Below, in pieces: positions 1 to 16,600 of a stretch of 64,000 nt of DNA (the first letter of the stretch is position 1; the number at the start of each line of letters is the position of its first letter). The DNA is from Diploscapter coronatus. Taxonomy: Eukaryota > Nematoda > Chromadorea > Rhabditida > Rhabditidae. A program made the translations under genes and the position numbers. The notes under the pieces were generated by a model that was given only the letters and a program-made list of their open reading frames with translations, ran no database searches and was not told where the DNA came from. The stretch lies in the NCBI GenBank assembly GCA_964036155.1, contig OZ038422.1, forward strand, positions 47,763,201 through 47,827,200, read 5' to 3'.

Positions 1-3000
1 TTAATGTTTGCCTTTTATAAAATATATCGTTGCACAAAAATGAATTAATTTATACCGAGTGGATCATTTTCGAAAATCTAAAATTATTTTGTCTTTCTGA
101 GAGTTTGTAATAATGTTATTTTGACGAATTACCGTGATCATCTATTTCCTAAAATTTACTTGACTTCTCTACTTGTAAAAGAGATTTTGAAGTAGACTTA
201 GATCAAGGAAGAACGAATTAAATGTCATTAAATGCAGAAATTGATAAAACCCAAATGCATATTTTATAATAAATATTTTAGGTAACGATGAATGGATTAT
301 GGGTCGACAATGTTGTAAGATTAAGTTTAATCTGTGAAACTACGAATGCCGTAAACTCTCTAATAGAATCTTTTTGATTTTTGAGAGGTTGAAAATTAAA
401 AGCCCCAAGACATCTATTACAGATTTTACGGTATGAAATATTTTAGTTAGAAAATAACTAGAACAATGGAAGGTAAGAGAATATGTATGATCAGATTTGG
501 GAGGTTTGACCCGATATTAGACTCGTTTAAATTCTTAAAGAAATATCATTTTTGATTATTAAAGACACATGAAAATAGTTCAGAAACTATTATGCACCCT
601 ATAAAAATTCTCTAAAATCATATTCAATATTTAGTGTAACGCTGACAGGCGACTAGTCTGCGAAACGGACGAACGGCTTACCGCGACATGCCCTCCTTGA
701 TTATCTCTTATCTGATTTTTCATTTTTCAAATGTAAACTGAATAAAAAATTTTCATTGTTATCAAAAAGTGAAATGAAAATAGATCGAAAGCTATGGTTC
801 ACTAATAAAGTTGCTTAACACTCTTCAGAGGAACCAGATCAATTTGATTTTTTATTTCCGAGACGAGTATCGACAGGAGAAGCTGGGCATGCATGCTTTA
901 CTTTCTTAAAATTCAAACTGCAAATGGAATAAGTATTCTTTAAAATAGTTTTCGATAAGAATAACGAAATATACTTATTAGGAACTCATTCTGTCATAGC
1001 TTAGATTATTGCATCTCAATTAGTTGTCAACCCTATAGTTATTAAGAGAAATGTTTTCAATTTGTAAGGATTATTCCTTGCAGCTCTTCCGTTTACCAAT
1101 TCACGCGCTTTGCGACGACGTTCGAGTTCGTCCTAAAATTTATAATAAAATTCAAAAAGTATTAATATCTTCGTTATAAAAAATAAGTCAAAACCAATCG
1201 GTTCCAACAGTGTTCATATTGTATAGCCTTTAACATCGATATAATATTGTTTATAAAAATATGTTAGTATATTTTATGTGATCTAAGTTCATATTTGATG
1301 ATACATTACTTGTCACTTGTCAAATCGATAGGTTGCTATAATCGTAATAACTGAATCGCTCTTCTCCAATATTCAAATTATGATTCTGAATAACTTATGA
1401 TTTATTTTCGAACATTTGTGAACAAATATCGATTTTGTGTGAACGTCGGCTTTATTTGACAAATTTGATCGATCGATATTTCATTAAAATTCTTTCTTCT
1501 TGCCGAAATACGATTCAACATTTTTCTATAGACGCGCTTGCTCATGCGCGCGATATTTCTGAGACGGTTTGTAATCAAACACGACAAAGATCAATTTCCT
1601 CAAAAGGAACATACCATATCGTTACAGAATTTTGAAACTAAAGTTGAATTCCACCTTTAAATATTGATTTTTATTGTTTCATTAAATAAAATAGCCTGAT
1701 GGAACATCTGTTTTTGATTTATACATAAAATTGAACTCGATATATGATTTACGATATATAATTTAACAAGTAATTTAAATTTTGTATTTTGGTCTGTGCA
1801 AAACGTTTAAATGTGGATCGCGTTGTTTTTGTGGATTGGTGATATAAAGAGTGGTGCTCCGAATTACTCATCAACCAACATCGGAAAGACTCATTCTTTT
1901 TCTAAATGTCCTATTTCTCAACCTCTCCATAATTTCCATTATATCTAGTTTTCTCTTTCTATAGTCCGTGAGAGATTTTTATCTCCGATTCTCTTAAATT
2001 TACGCTATATTTCCAATTGTTTCATCAATATACAGTTCACTTTTTCCTCATCTAATTTCTTTCTATGCGCAATTGCTCATTTTTGTATACACCTTCAGGC
2101 CTGCAGGCGTCTTATTTGGGAATAGGAGGACTATTCAAAAACTGACTAACTATCTTAGTCGTCTTAAACTTCTTACAATTAATTTGGAACTGTATTTATG
2201 GTCTCAAGAAATTGATCTACTATTCTATACCCGAATTCATTATATTTTAATTATGACTATGCTTAATTTTATTCTATTTTTACAATCGAGATTGATACTA
2301 AGACAATGAATAACTTTAAACTTGAATTCCTATTTAAAATGCTTAAATTTCTTTAACGTCAACGGTCACGAGCCGAGAGTTCATAGCGCCAGAAAGCGAA
2401 CGAAATTTTCTGTATTTTCAGAAATAAAAGGCGATCCTTACTGGCCTGTTAACTTTCAGCTTGTGGTCGTTGCAAATTATCGCTATCGCAGAACATATCT
2501 GCTCTTATCATTAAACATGTTACTGTTTAGAAATTTAGCAGTGTTTTCACTGGTTTTTCGTGGAAAGACGCGAAATTTCTGTCTTTTTATTCGTGCACTT
2601 GCAAAATTATTTATATTTTTTTCACTTGAAAGGCTAAAGCCTTTTTGGGTTTTCTTGGGTATATTACAGGTATGTCAAAAATATGTGAGACTGTAATGCC
2701 CTAAGAAAATTCGATAAGTCTTGGCAAAAATTACAATTTATTCGGATTATTCGTAAAAATGTGGTAAACTTCAGAAAATTTATCAAACTATGGTATTAAC
2801 TGTTATTAATTATTTGCTCAATTGTGTTTTAGTATAATTTTAAATTGTAATTGGTATGAAATTATAAAGTATATTAGCAATATATATTTTAGACGTGTGG
2901 AAATTATAAAGGTGATCCCATTATTGATCACGTGATTTACTTGCCATTATCAAAGTATGTAGCATTCTTGGCACGGGGCATTATTTTATCAAATGATACG

Positions 3001-4180
3001 AAAAAGTGTCAGACATATTGATAAAAACATCATCAACCATATTGTCCATGAACGATTGATTACTTGGAATAAAGTAAAAAGGATCCCTTTTTTTACTTTA
3101 TTCCAAGTGATCGTTCATCGACAACATTGTATTGATAGTTTTTGCCGGGTTAAAGACCACTTTTTCTATTTTCTAAAAATATCTTTATATTTATTTTTAT
3201 AAACCATATCAAGGTCCACTTTATTTAAAAATATATCATTAGATCCATTTTATTCCAAAGTTTTGTTTGAAAAGTAATTACCGTTTTTCAAGTTTTAAAA
3301 GTTCAAGATAAAAGGTAAAACATGACGACTTTGTTTATTTTTTCAAACTCCAAACCCCATTTCATTTTGTGTGTGTGCGGCATTGCACTTGTTTGAGAGC
3401 TTCACGCCATATTATCGATTTCTTGTTTTGTCCGTGTCGTATGCCAGCCGGGCTTCCATCTTTCTCTCCCTTTTCCTGCTCATTACCACAGCTGTCCCCC
3501 AGTGCCAAAGGTCATGTACTTTGATTTTCCAGTCATCACTTTGAATAGTTTTATTTTTTGAGGAAGCATTTTAGAAAATTTGCAAATTTCTCTATTTTGT
3601 TGTGAAAAATCAGCAAAATTCTACATTTTTCTGGCAGAGAATTTCTAGAGTTTGTAGCTTTTTCATTCCAACTTTTCCGACATAAAAGTGGCAAGTTAGC
3701 CGATCAATTTCAGACGAAAAGCATATGTTTTCGATGATTCACACTATTTCTCATAAATCATATGAACTTTTGCCAAGAGTTGATTATTTTTAGACAGGTT
3801 TTTGTCATGTGAAAGCGACTTGTCTAATTTTGGATAAATAGACTATTTCATTTTTCATTCACAAGGACTAGAGAGTACGCCTTCCTTTTATTGATTCCGT
3901 TATCAAATATGTCACATTTCTTATCAAAATGTACGCCTCAATGAAATATTCAATTCACTCACCAAATTTGATTGCAATTCGCAATTCCGGAATGTTTGTC
4001 TTAGAAATTCAATTATGAATCAGCTCCTTTCGCTTTTCATACTTCTTTCGCCTTTTAAATTTTATAATTTATTCCTGCGAATGTTAATCGCTATTTTTCC
4101 ATTTCCCATCGATTATTTGTCCCTTTCCTCAGTTTACTTCTCACCATGTGCTTTTTTTTATCGTAAACAATCATTTTTCA
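1..4180. other. Left flank, no confident gene
   Basis: I could not build a convincing gene here. The DNA is AT-rich with scattered short open frames that lack splice-linked partners. The most exon-like piece is on the minus strand at 1097-1132: an AATTTTAG acceptor followed by a basic, charged 12-residue frame (DELERRRKAREL) and a possible GTAAAC donor. A minus-strand ATG reading MSKR lies near 1534, next to a CTCAG acceptor, but joining the two is guesswork. The stretch from about 3360 to 3530 is richer in GC and may belong to the promoter of the downstream cytidylyltransferase gene. Confidence 0.5.
3001..3165. repeat. Long imperfect inverted repeat (hairpin)
   Basis: A perfect 19-bp stem pairs 3062-3080 (ACTTGGAATAAAGTAAAAA) with 3090-3108, around a 9-nt loop that contains GGATCC. 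Pairing resumes outside a small bulge (3048-3056 with 3110-3118). It continues weakly to about 3001 and 3165, including AAAAAGTG against CACTTTTT at the outer ends. The total span is about 165 nt. It may be a small MITE, a fold-back element or a precursor-like RNA hairpin; no coding potential is evident. A second copy was not noticed in the window. Confidence 0.75.
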
Positions 4181-4201
4181 GAGTTTAGATTGTACCGAAA
4201 A

Positions 4202-8082
<3,881 letters not shown>

Positions 8083-10534
8083 AATTTGATCGCCGAGAAT
8101 CGCCCGACAAATAGTGATTAATTTTGGGGGGATATCATTGATTTTCTTTAAAAACTTTCCAACAGAAAAAGAGAACGTGATTGATTGTTTCTCAGTTGAA
8201 GGATATATAAAGTCTTCTGGAACTTATTGAAAATCAACGATAGCTTCAGTTTTTTCCTTAAAATTTTCGTGTAACTCTACTTATGGTTACAATTCCATAT
8301 GCCTTAAAGTCGCTACATAATGTACTTAACCTAGGAAACTTGTAGACCTTCTTTTATTGTTTAATCCAAATGCTAGCCTTTAGCTGAGATTTCGTCCTTT
8401 CGCTTTATCAGTCTGTGATCGATCGTATTTTGAGCAGACTTAAGATTTTCAATTTTGAGGGAGACGAAGATTATCGATTCTAATCTTCACCTTCCAAAAT
8501 CCTCGTATTTTCATATTTAACTCTACTAGCTAATTGAGCTACCGTGGGCCCGGATTTGTATTTCATTTTGGGATTTTAGAATGTTTCATGAAATTTTACT
8601 ACTTACTTTTAAATTTGTATTATCCAATATTTGAGAAGCTGAATTCGCAAATTTCATATGGAAAGAAAGACCCAAATTTCAAGATTTCTAAAGCCTGTCT
8701 AGAAACCCCTGTGAGTCAGTTTGATATCCAGAAAATTCCATTATTTACAGAAATCTCCTCCGGGCCTAGTTCGGTATCACATTGTTGTGAGAAGTATTAT
8801 GTTGTGGTATCCATGCATTGCAGATTTGTGCGCCTCAGCTCCTTCTCTTAAAAATCACAGTAAAATTAAAGTCGTATTCAAATTTAACTCCAAGTTTTAT
8901 CTGTCGTTCTTGTGATTATATTCCAAATTACAATATCCAATAAAATATTTTTTGCACAAAGCAGAGGTTAACGATTTTACCATTTAACCAACGGATCAAT
9001 ATATCCCATCCATTTTATGACCCTCATGGCCCTTACGGTTTTTTGCCAATAGGCGTCCTTTCTCTGCGTCTCTATCTCACAAAAACTCATATCTCTCGCT
9101 CCGAAAATCGATTTTATGTTTTGGTGATGCGTAATATCACACTTCAAAGCGGTTTTGAAACTATTTTCGGAAATTTTAGACGTTTCAATATCAATCTGAA
9201 AACAAGATCTAGACTAATTCTCTTGAGGGTAGTTCTTATTTTATAACGTGATTTTTTACCTGAATTCATTTTCATGAAGATTAATCTGTTTGTAGTGAAT
9301 TTAAGCCCCGGGTGTGAGGACATATTTGAATTTGGGGAGGCTTCCTAAGGTTGCCTCGATAGGTTAGAGGTCGAGTTGCACGAGAGAGTAGGGGAATTCT
9401 AGAGAAATCAGACAGAATATTTGCGCAAATATCAACAGAGGTATGCAAAGATGCAAGTTATGCCGTCTTAGATCGGCGACAGCGCGAAAATCCCCTCGCA
9501 AAAATACGATTGATTTTGAAATGTTACATAGCTTCCTTACTTTACCTTTATTTTATGCTTCAGAACTTTTCGAATATTGTTTGTTATAGATATGCATTAC
9601 TTGCACATCTGAACAAGCTTCTGTAGCAATACTCTCTAAATTTTCTAAAATCTATAAATTTCGTGAATATTTTGACTTCGAAAGTCATGAAGCTGAAAAC
9701 TTCCCGCCAAAAGCCGTTTGAAAACCGCCCAGTGTTTAGCGACTTTTAACGATTTTCACTTTCAAACCTCGCACTTCCCAACCCTGAAACGTTTTTCATG
9801 CCGATTTTGTTCGAAGATGACCTTGAACCGACGTATTTTCGCCTACTGAATTTAACTTGCATCTTCCAGTCATTGTTCATACTGAACCTGAAAATAAAAT
9901 AATTTTATCACTGGTTTCTAAAAGTTATTTTATTCTAAATTTCATGTATTCTGCTTCTTTTCCTATCTTTCAACACAAATTGGTTAGAGGTGGAGATTTT
10001 TTATTTCCTTTCTTTTGCAATAGAGCTTACGTTGTATTTGTTGTTTGCTATTTCATGGCATTTTTTTCTCTGCCGCCTCCTCTCATGTCTTTATGTCTAT
10101 CGATCGAGCCCAGGGTTTTTCACAACGACGCAATTTTTTTTTGAAGAGATAACCCATCGTTTTTCGTTTACCTGAAATTTTTACACACTTCTGCAAAGTT
10201 CAAGAATTTTTGTCTGGATTTTGCGAAATATTTTCGAAGTTTTTCGAATAAGTTTTATCGAGTTCATATAAATACGAGTTTTCACTCATTTTTGATCTGT
10301 TACGTGGGGACTTACAAATATTTCAAAGTATTCATAAGTTTCCAAAAATTATTTGAATTTACAAGTTTATTCTTCAATGATCAACGAATTTTCCTGAAGT
10401 TTTCTTCAAATTTCCTTATTCTGCCCTTCTCATGCTAATTCTCACCTAAGTTTCAAATGATTTCACCAAGCTTCGGGGTTTTATACTCCCATTGTATCGC
10501 ATTTTCACTCATTAATGATAAATTTACATTCCAG
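8083..10534. other. 3' flank of the cytidylyltransferase gene and upstream DNA of the SUN gene
   Basis: No gene was recognised. A poly(A)-signal-like AATAAA at 8939-8944 would give the upstream gene a 3' UTR of about 860 nt. The block from about 9300 to 9500 has somewhat higher GC, including GCGACAGCGCG near 9475, and may contain regulatory DNA. The open frames at 8534-8851 and 9857-10144 lack splice partners and have AT-driven amino-acid composition. An acceptor-like CATTCCAG ends at 10534, just before the SUN gene leader. Confidence 0.5.
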
Positions 10535-10601
10535 AACTAATTTTTGCATTCAACCCAACTACTTGTGACTGACCAACTCGCTGAATTTGGAATTCCCCAA
10601 A

Positions 10602-13600
10602 ATGTCTCGCGAGAGATCCGAGACGCCAACGCCGACGATCGAGCACTGGCCGAGTCGGCGGCCGTCCTTTTCTCGACCTCCGATCCGATCACCCGAATCT
10701 CCGAGACTAACTGAAGAGGAAGCGGATGAGCTTACCAGTCCTTATCTGTGAGTTCTAGTTTTATTCTTGATTTTTCGAATATTGTATCAATGTTTTAAAA
10801 TGCTGAACAGCTAGATTGGTTTCGTACGAAAGTTAATGAGGAAGATACTGCTGGTTTCAAATTTTATAAAACTGAATGTTTTAAAATGTTCGATATGTAA
10901 GTTATTTTTGTTCAAGCTACTGAGATGTTGCTGTTTGTAAATTTGAACAATTGAATAGGTTTTAAAGTATTTCACTTCTGAGTATTACTTTCATCCGTTA
11001 ATAGAGTTTCTCGAACGATCCATTACAAATGCATCTAAAATATAATAGTTCTTGAACGTTGATATTCCAAAATTATATAATCTTACCCCGCCCCCGAAAT
11101 CTTATACGATTAACCCCTGCGCGGAGCAACATTTGCATAGGAATTAGTGCTTTGGCGCATAGTTAAGCGATGTTCTTTCAACTCAGGCATTCCTCTATTA
11201 AATTCAATATTTTACTGATTCACATTTATTAGTCTAGGTGTTATAACTACGAATTTAGAGATTATAGGGAAATGAGAGGTCGAAAGACAGGAGGAGTAGG
11301 AAGCTCTCTTATGTACCGATGATGACCCATCAAAAGAGTAGTGGTGGTCTTTCTCCCCTCTTCTCTCAACTTTTTTGTGCCTTAGATCGAGCTATAAATC
11401 AACAGACTATTTCCTGCTTAAGTTTTAGATCGCACACTATAAAATTCTTAAACTGTGAACTTTTCCTAAGTTCGACATTCGATTTCTAAATTTTGAATTT
11501 TGAATTTGGAATTTCAGACCCTACGAAACGGTGTACACCTACGCATACAGCCGAGCCTACAACAAGAGTCTTCCAGATCACTGGGAAGTATGTCAATTTC
11601 AAATGTTAAATTAGTTCCACAACTTTCAAATTTGTATTCATTCAAATATTTTTTGTTAAATCTAAGATTCAAATTGCAGGTTCCCAATATGGTCCCGCGT
11701 TCTGAAAGTCCCTACATGCACGTCAGCGATAGTGCTCCGAGTCTCCTGAGGCAGTCGTGGTACTACATCCAGGATTTCTTCGTGCAAATTTGGAATTACC
11801 TCTATTGGATCGTGAAAACCACGACGCTGGACGGACCTGTGTCAATACTCAACTATCTTTACGATTTCTTGGTTTATATTCTGGTATCAGGTATGAAAAC
11901 TTGAAAATTTAAAGCTTTGAAAAGAGAAAATTTTAGTGAAGGATGGAGCCATTTATCTGAAGGACTCCGTAAATTACTACACGACGAAAATGTTCATCGG
12001 AAAAAGGCACAGAATCGGCAAGGATAGCTATTCGACGAAGATAAAAAATGCGTTCTACCAAGGATCGAGCATGATTTGGTAAAGTTATTATTATTATTAA
12101 GCTACTAAGAGGAAGAGTAATATCTAAAAATGAATGATCATTATTTATTTTAAAAAAAACTTGAAACCTATCAATTTTTATCATTCGTCAGCAACGATAT
12201 CAGTCGAACATTGAAAATTAGCGACAATAGTTTATTCTAAAATCTGAAGCTTATTATTTAGTTTTCTTAGTTATGCATTTAATGCTCACAATTTAGCAAG
12301 TCTTACTCATTTGAAAATCTAAACTTATCGAATTTTCTTTCAGGACGATTCTATCCTTCATCGGAAGCACCCTACTTCTACCAGTCAATTTTCTGGTTTA
12401 TTCAGTGACGAATTCCAAAGACTGGATCGAAAATGGGGTCGCACGACCAGCGGCTAATCTCGGAAAGTCCGCCTATAACGGAATTTCGACTGTTCTAACG
12501 ACGATTCTGAACGTGGTTTTGTGGCCCTTCGACTTCGTCGGAAGACTAGTCCTGGATAAGTGGAGTCAACTCACGAGGAAACACGTCCGAATCAACGAAC
12601 GATCAAGAAGAGTCCGCAGATTCTCGATGAACGATAGTCCTTCGGTAAGTGGTAGATTTCATAATGTAGCAAGGGTTCGAATTATGTCATTCAGCGTACT
12701 TGAATGATTTTATAGAAGATGTAAATTTCTTCAAAACATTAATGAAAATATTATGGCTTACTATGTTCTGCAAACGCTTCCAATGACTGACTAAATAATG
12801 AGTTCTTTTCAACTCTGGATTTCTCTGGAGCATACATTTTTAAAGTTCATAATTTTAGGTTATCCGAGATTCGGAAGACGATGACGACGACCCGGAGATG
12901 CACACGTCGACTCAAAGAAGCAGACTGAGGAAGACTCCTGGACGACGGGAAAAAGAGCTCTACGATCTGAGAACCAGATTGGTGATGGGCGATACGACCG
13001 ACGAAGACGCTGATTCTCCGAATCCTACAGGGTAATTATTTAAATTGAACTCATTTTAGACTTAATTTTGAATAATTGCGTTGTTTCTAAATGGCGTGAT
13101 ATATTTTATAAAATTATTACTCGATCCTCAGCTCAAAAATTATTCTTATAAGTCGTTTACAAATTGTCTTAACTCAAAATTTCAGACCAGCCCCCTCGTT
13201 CTTCAAGTCCGCTACTGCAGTCAAAGAAACCCCCGTTCGTCGTATCGTGCATCAGAATCTCCAAAGAGCGTCGGCAACAACTCCCAGAAGGGGACGACCG
13301 GCAAAGAATGTCTACGTCGATACGGTATTCTGGAGGCGTAAAATTGCAGTAACCCAAGAATAATCTTTCAGGATGACGATGATAATGGAGTCTACGAAGA
13401 AGTAACGTATGAACCTTCAAGATTCTCCCCAGGAATGATTCTGAACACACTGTGGAACTCGATCCTGGTCCTGCCTTATCTGGTCAAAGACTTGGTCATG
13501 ATACCGGCACCGATAATCCATGGAGCGCTATCGAAAGTCGCCGATTTCGGAAGATATTTGTGAGATTTTAAATATCATTTAATTATTTTAAGGAATTCAT

Positions 13601-16600
13601 TGAGCGAACTAAAATACTTGATCGTTTAAAAGATTTTGAAACGCAAATCTAAACTGTGAGAATAGCTAGTTACAAATTGATATTATTTGAGAGACTATTT
13701 AACAAACATCAAAATTAACGACAAGGTGAAATATAAAATAATTTGTATTCAATGATCGCGGTCATAGGCACAGCAATAAATAAATACAAAATATTCACTG
13801 CTGAAGATCATTCAGTATGTTATGAAATTAATGATATGGAGCGAGAAAAGCTAAACTATCAACTCAATGGATATTCAGAAGACGAATAAAACTGAAAATA
13901 ATTTAGATACAACACAACCTCTTCCTGGATCAACAACACTGACGATGAGCCTATCGCTCTTCGGGTCAGGGAACCCAGAACCAGACGAGTTGTCGCCGCA
14001 GCCGCTCCATTGACGTCAGCCGGACGAAGAACTTCGAAACGGATTCAGAATTACCAGAATTACAACGAAAACGACGAGGAGTAAGCCTTAGTATTTTATT
14101 AGATCATCAGATTTTTAGATATGTTACAAAACTTTAATGACTTTTAAACTATTCTGTTCTTCTGTTACCATGCTCAGTTTATTTTGATCAAAAATCAACC
14201 TCATACAAGTATATCTTATCAGGATGAAAATGCTCATTTATATAATTAATTTCAATAAATTTTTAATTTAAGTTTATATATTTTCAATAATATTTACTAA
14301 TTTTAAAATAATTAATCTGGCTTGCAGTGTGGCTGCCCACTACTATGAACGTCCCTCGGCTTCTTCTGACAGGCCTTTCCTTTCGCGACTTATTTCCGGA
14401 ACTGCTTCGAGGATTTTCGACTTCGGATCGACCGTGCTGAGGAAGGGATACAATATTCTCTACTTCATCGCGTTGGCCTTATTGAGCTGTATTTTCGCGG
14501 TCATAGATCTGGCAAAGTGGATAAAGAATGGGTGAGTTTGAGATTTTTAAACCTCGTGTTTCATCAAATAATAGGACAATATTATTTGAATTTAATCAAG
14601 ACAAAAGATTTGAAATTTTGAAGCATACGATTTTATACGTCGGCTAAAAGAACTATTTTGATCCTTTGGACGTTATCTAATAGTTTTACGAAATTTGTAA
14701 AAAAATATCATCCAGAATGTTGAGATTTACAAATTTATTGTAGCGAAGAGGTTTTCTTTCAGAATCGTCTCCGGATCCTCCATCGCTTACAGCTCCATCT
14801 TTGGGACTGCGTCGGGGCGCAAAAAGTCGATTCGACCCGAAGTCGCCAGCGATTTCTTCGACTCCAGCAAAGACGCCCTCGTCAACAGTCTTGGAATGAT
14901 TTGGAGATCCATCGTTTTCGTTCCCATGGCCATAGTTGGAAGGGATACTGAGTATGGACTTATAGATTATGCTAACTTTGAGATAGCGACATTTAGCGGT
15001 AACAAGAGGGAGAGATCCTGGTGGTGGCTGCTCATTCCACTTTTACTGCTGCTATTCCTGCTCCTGGTTGCTAGACACGATCCAAAGGAAGAACTCAAGA
15101 AGAAGGGTAATTTCAATTCACTTAGGTTTTGTTCAAATTTCATTTTTAGATCCAAACGTCCTCGACCTCGCTTCAAAACAAGCCTACAACGTTTGGGGCT
15201 ACATGGACCAAGATAGGGTAAACTTAAATATATATTAAAAAATAAGTTTAAATCTGTGCATTTAGAAGTACGCTCGATCTTTGAACGGCTATTACAAGTC
15301 TTACGTGGTTCCATACACTCCTGCTTGGAAAACCTGGCAACTTTCCGATACGCCAGTTTATAAAATCGGACATACGACGTACAACTTGGGCGTAGCGACG
15401 GGGAAACTGGCTTTCGCACCACGTAATTCATTTTTAAAATTTTATTTTTAAGAGTAATCACAAATTTAGTCTATTATGTGTACGATAAGTCCATGGACGC
15501 CCTAGCGTATTCGGGAGTCAGGAAAATCCGGTGGCCGAGTTACGAAGACTTGCCTGAAATGCCGAAAATGACTACTATTACTGAGGTTTATTAGATTTTT
15601 TCTCGTTAAAATGGCAGAACAATTTTTATCAAAGACAACTATCATTTCATATACACGGACTATTTAAAACGTAACTTTAATTATTTGAATCGCGAGTCAT
15701 TTAGTGAGGCACTTTATTTTTAGAAAATAAGTTCCAATAAAATGAACATTCGGAGGTTTTAGTATCTTTTCTAACGGTTTCTTGGTTCGCTTTTCTGAAT
15801 TAAAACATAATCCTAAAGTTTCAGCCACTCGCCCAGAAAATGCGGCTTCTTCCCACTTGGACGTCGATCCGAGACCGAACTCGTTACGCCTACAACGTGA
15901 CGACGTCGACTACTTCTGAATTACTCACGTCACTTTTCAACTATCTATTTTATTTCACAAGAAATATCCTCGACGTTCTGGCTGGAGCAATGACAAGCAT
16001 CCTATACATGCTTAGAGACATACTGTACACGGTTTTGGCGATTATCAGGAATATTCTATTCGCGATCGTGGATTTCTTCAAGGAGTTGGCAAATCGGGTA
16101 GGATAAAAATAACAAAATTTGACGTTTAAGGATATCGAATCTTGTAATCAAATATAACTGATATATCTTCCAAGACACTTATGAAGAGACTTCTTTATAG
16201 TTTATTTTTGAAAAAAATGAAAAAAATGGAAAAAATAAAATTTAGCCCGCACCCGTCTACATTGAAGAGCCGAACGTCCTGAGGAAAACAGACGAACTGA
16301 ACACAAGGACGGTGTATGTTCCACAGCAGATCGATGAAGAGAAAATCATCGCGGAGGTCACTCGGAGGGTGAATTGTTCTTCAAAATAAAATATTCTAAG
16401 GTATTTCCAGGTCCTCGCTGAGCTAAACTCTCACCCTCTGCCTCGAGAGAAAGTCGACGACGCTAAAATTGTCCAGGAAATCTCGACGAAGGTTTTGGCT
16501 GCCATCAAACCACCATCGGTAGATGAATCGAAGCTGATCAAGGAAGTCACGGCTAAAGTAAACAATGTATTTCTAGAACTATTTTAATTGAAAACAATTA

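Noticed and set aside
2322..2696. 124-residue open frame on the plus strand
   Set aside because: Low-complexity Phe/Leu/Arg composition from AT-rich DNA, no splice partners, no recognisable domain.
12664..12720. B-box-like GGTTCGAAT suggesting another tRNA
   Set aside because: No T-stem, acceptor stem or D arm can be drawn around it.
15000..15461. 164-residue minus-strand open frame (14967-15461)
   Set aside because: Antisense to SUN exons 11-13, which are joined in frame on the plus strand and encode the membrane span.
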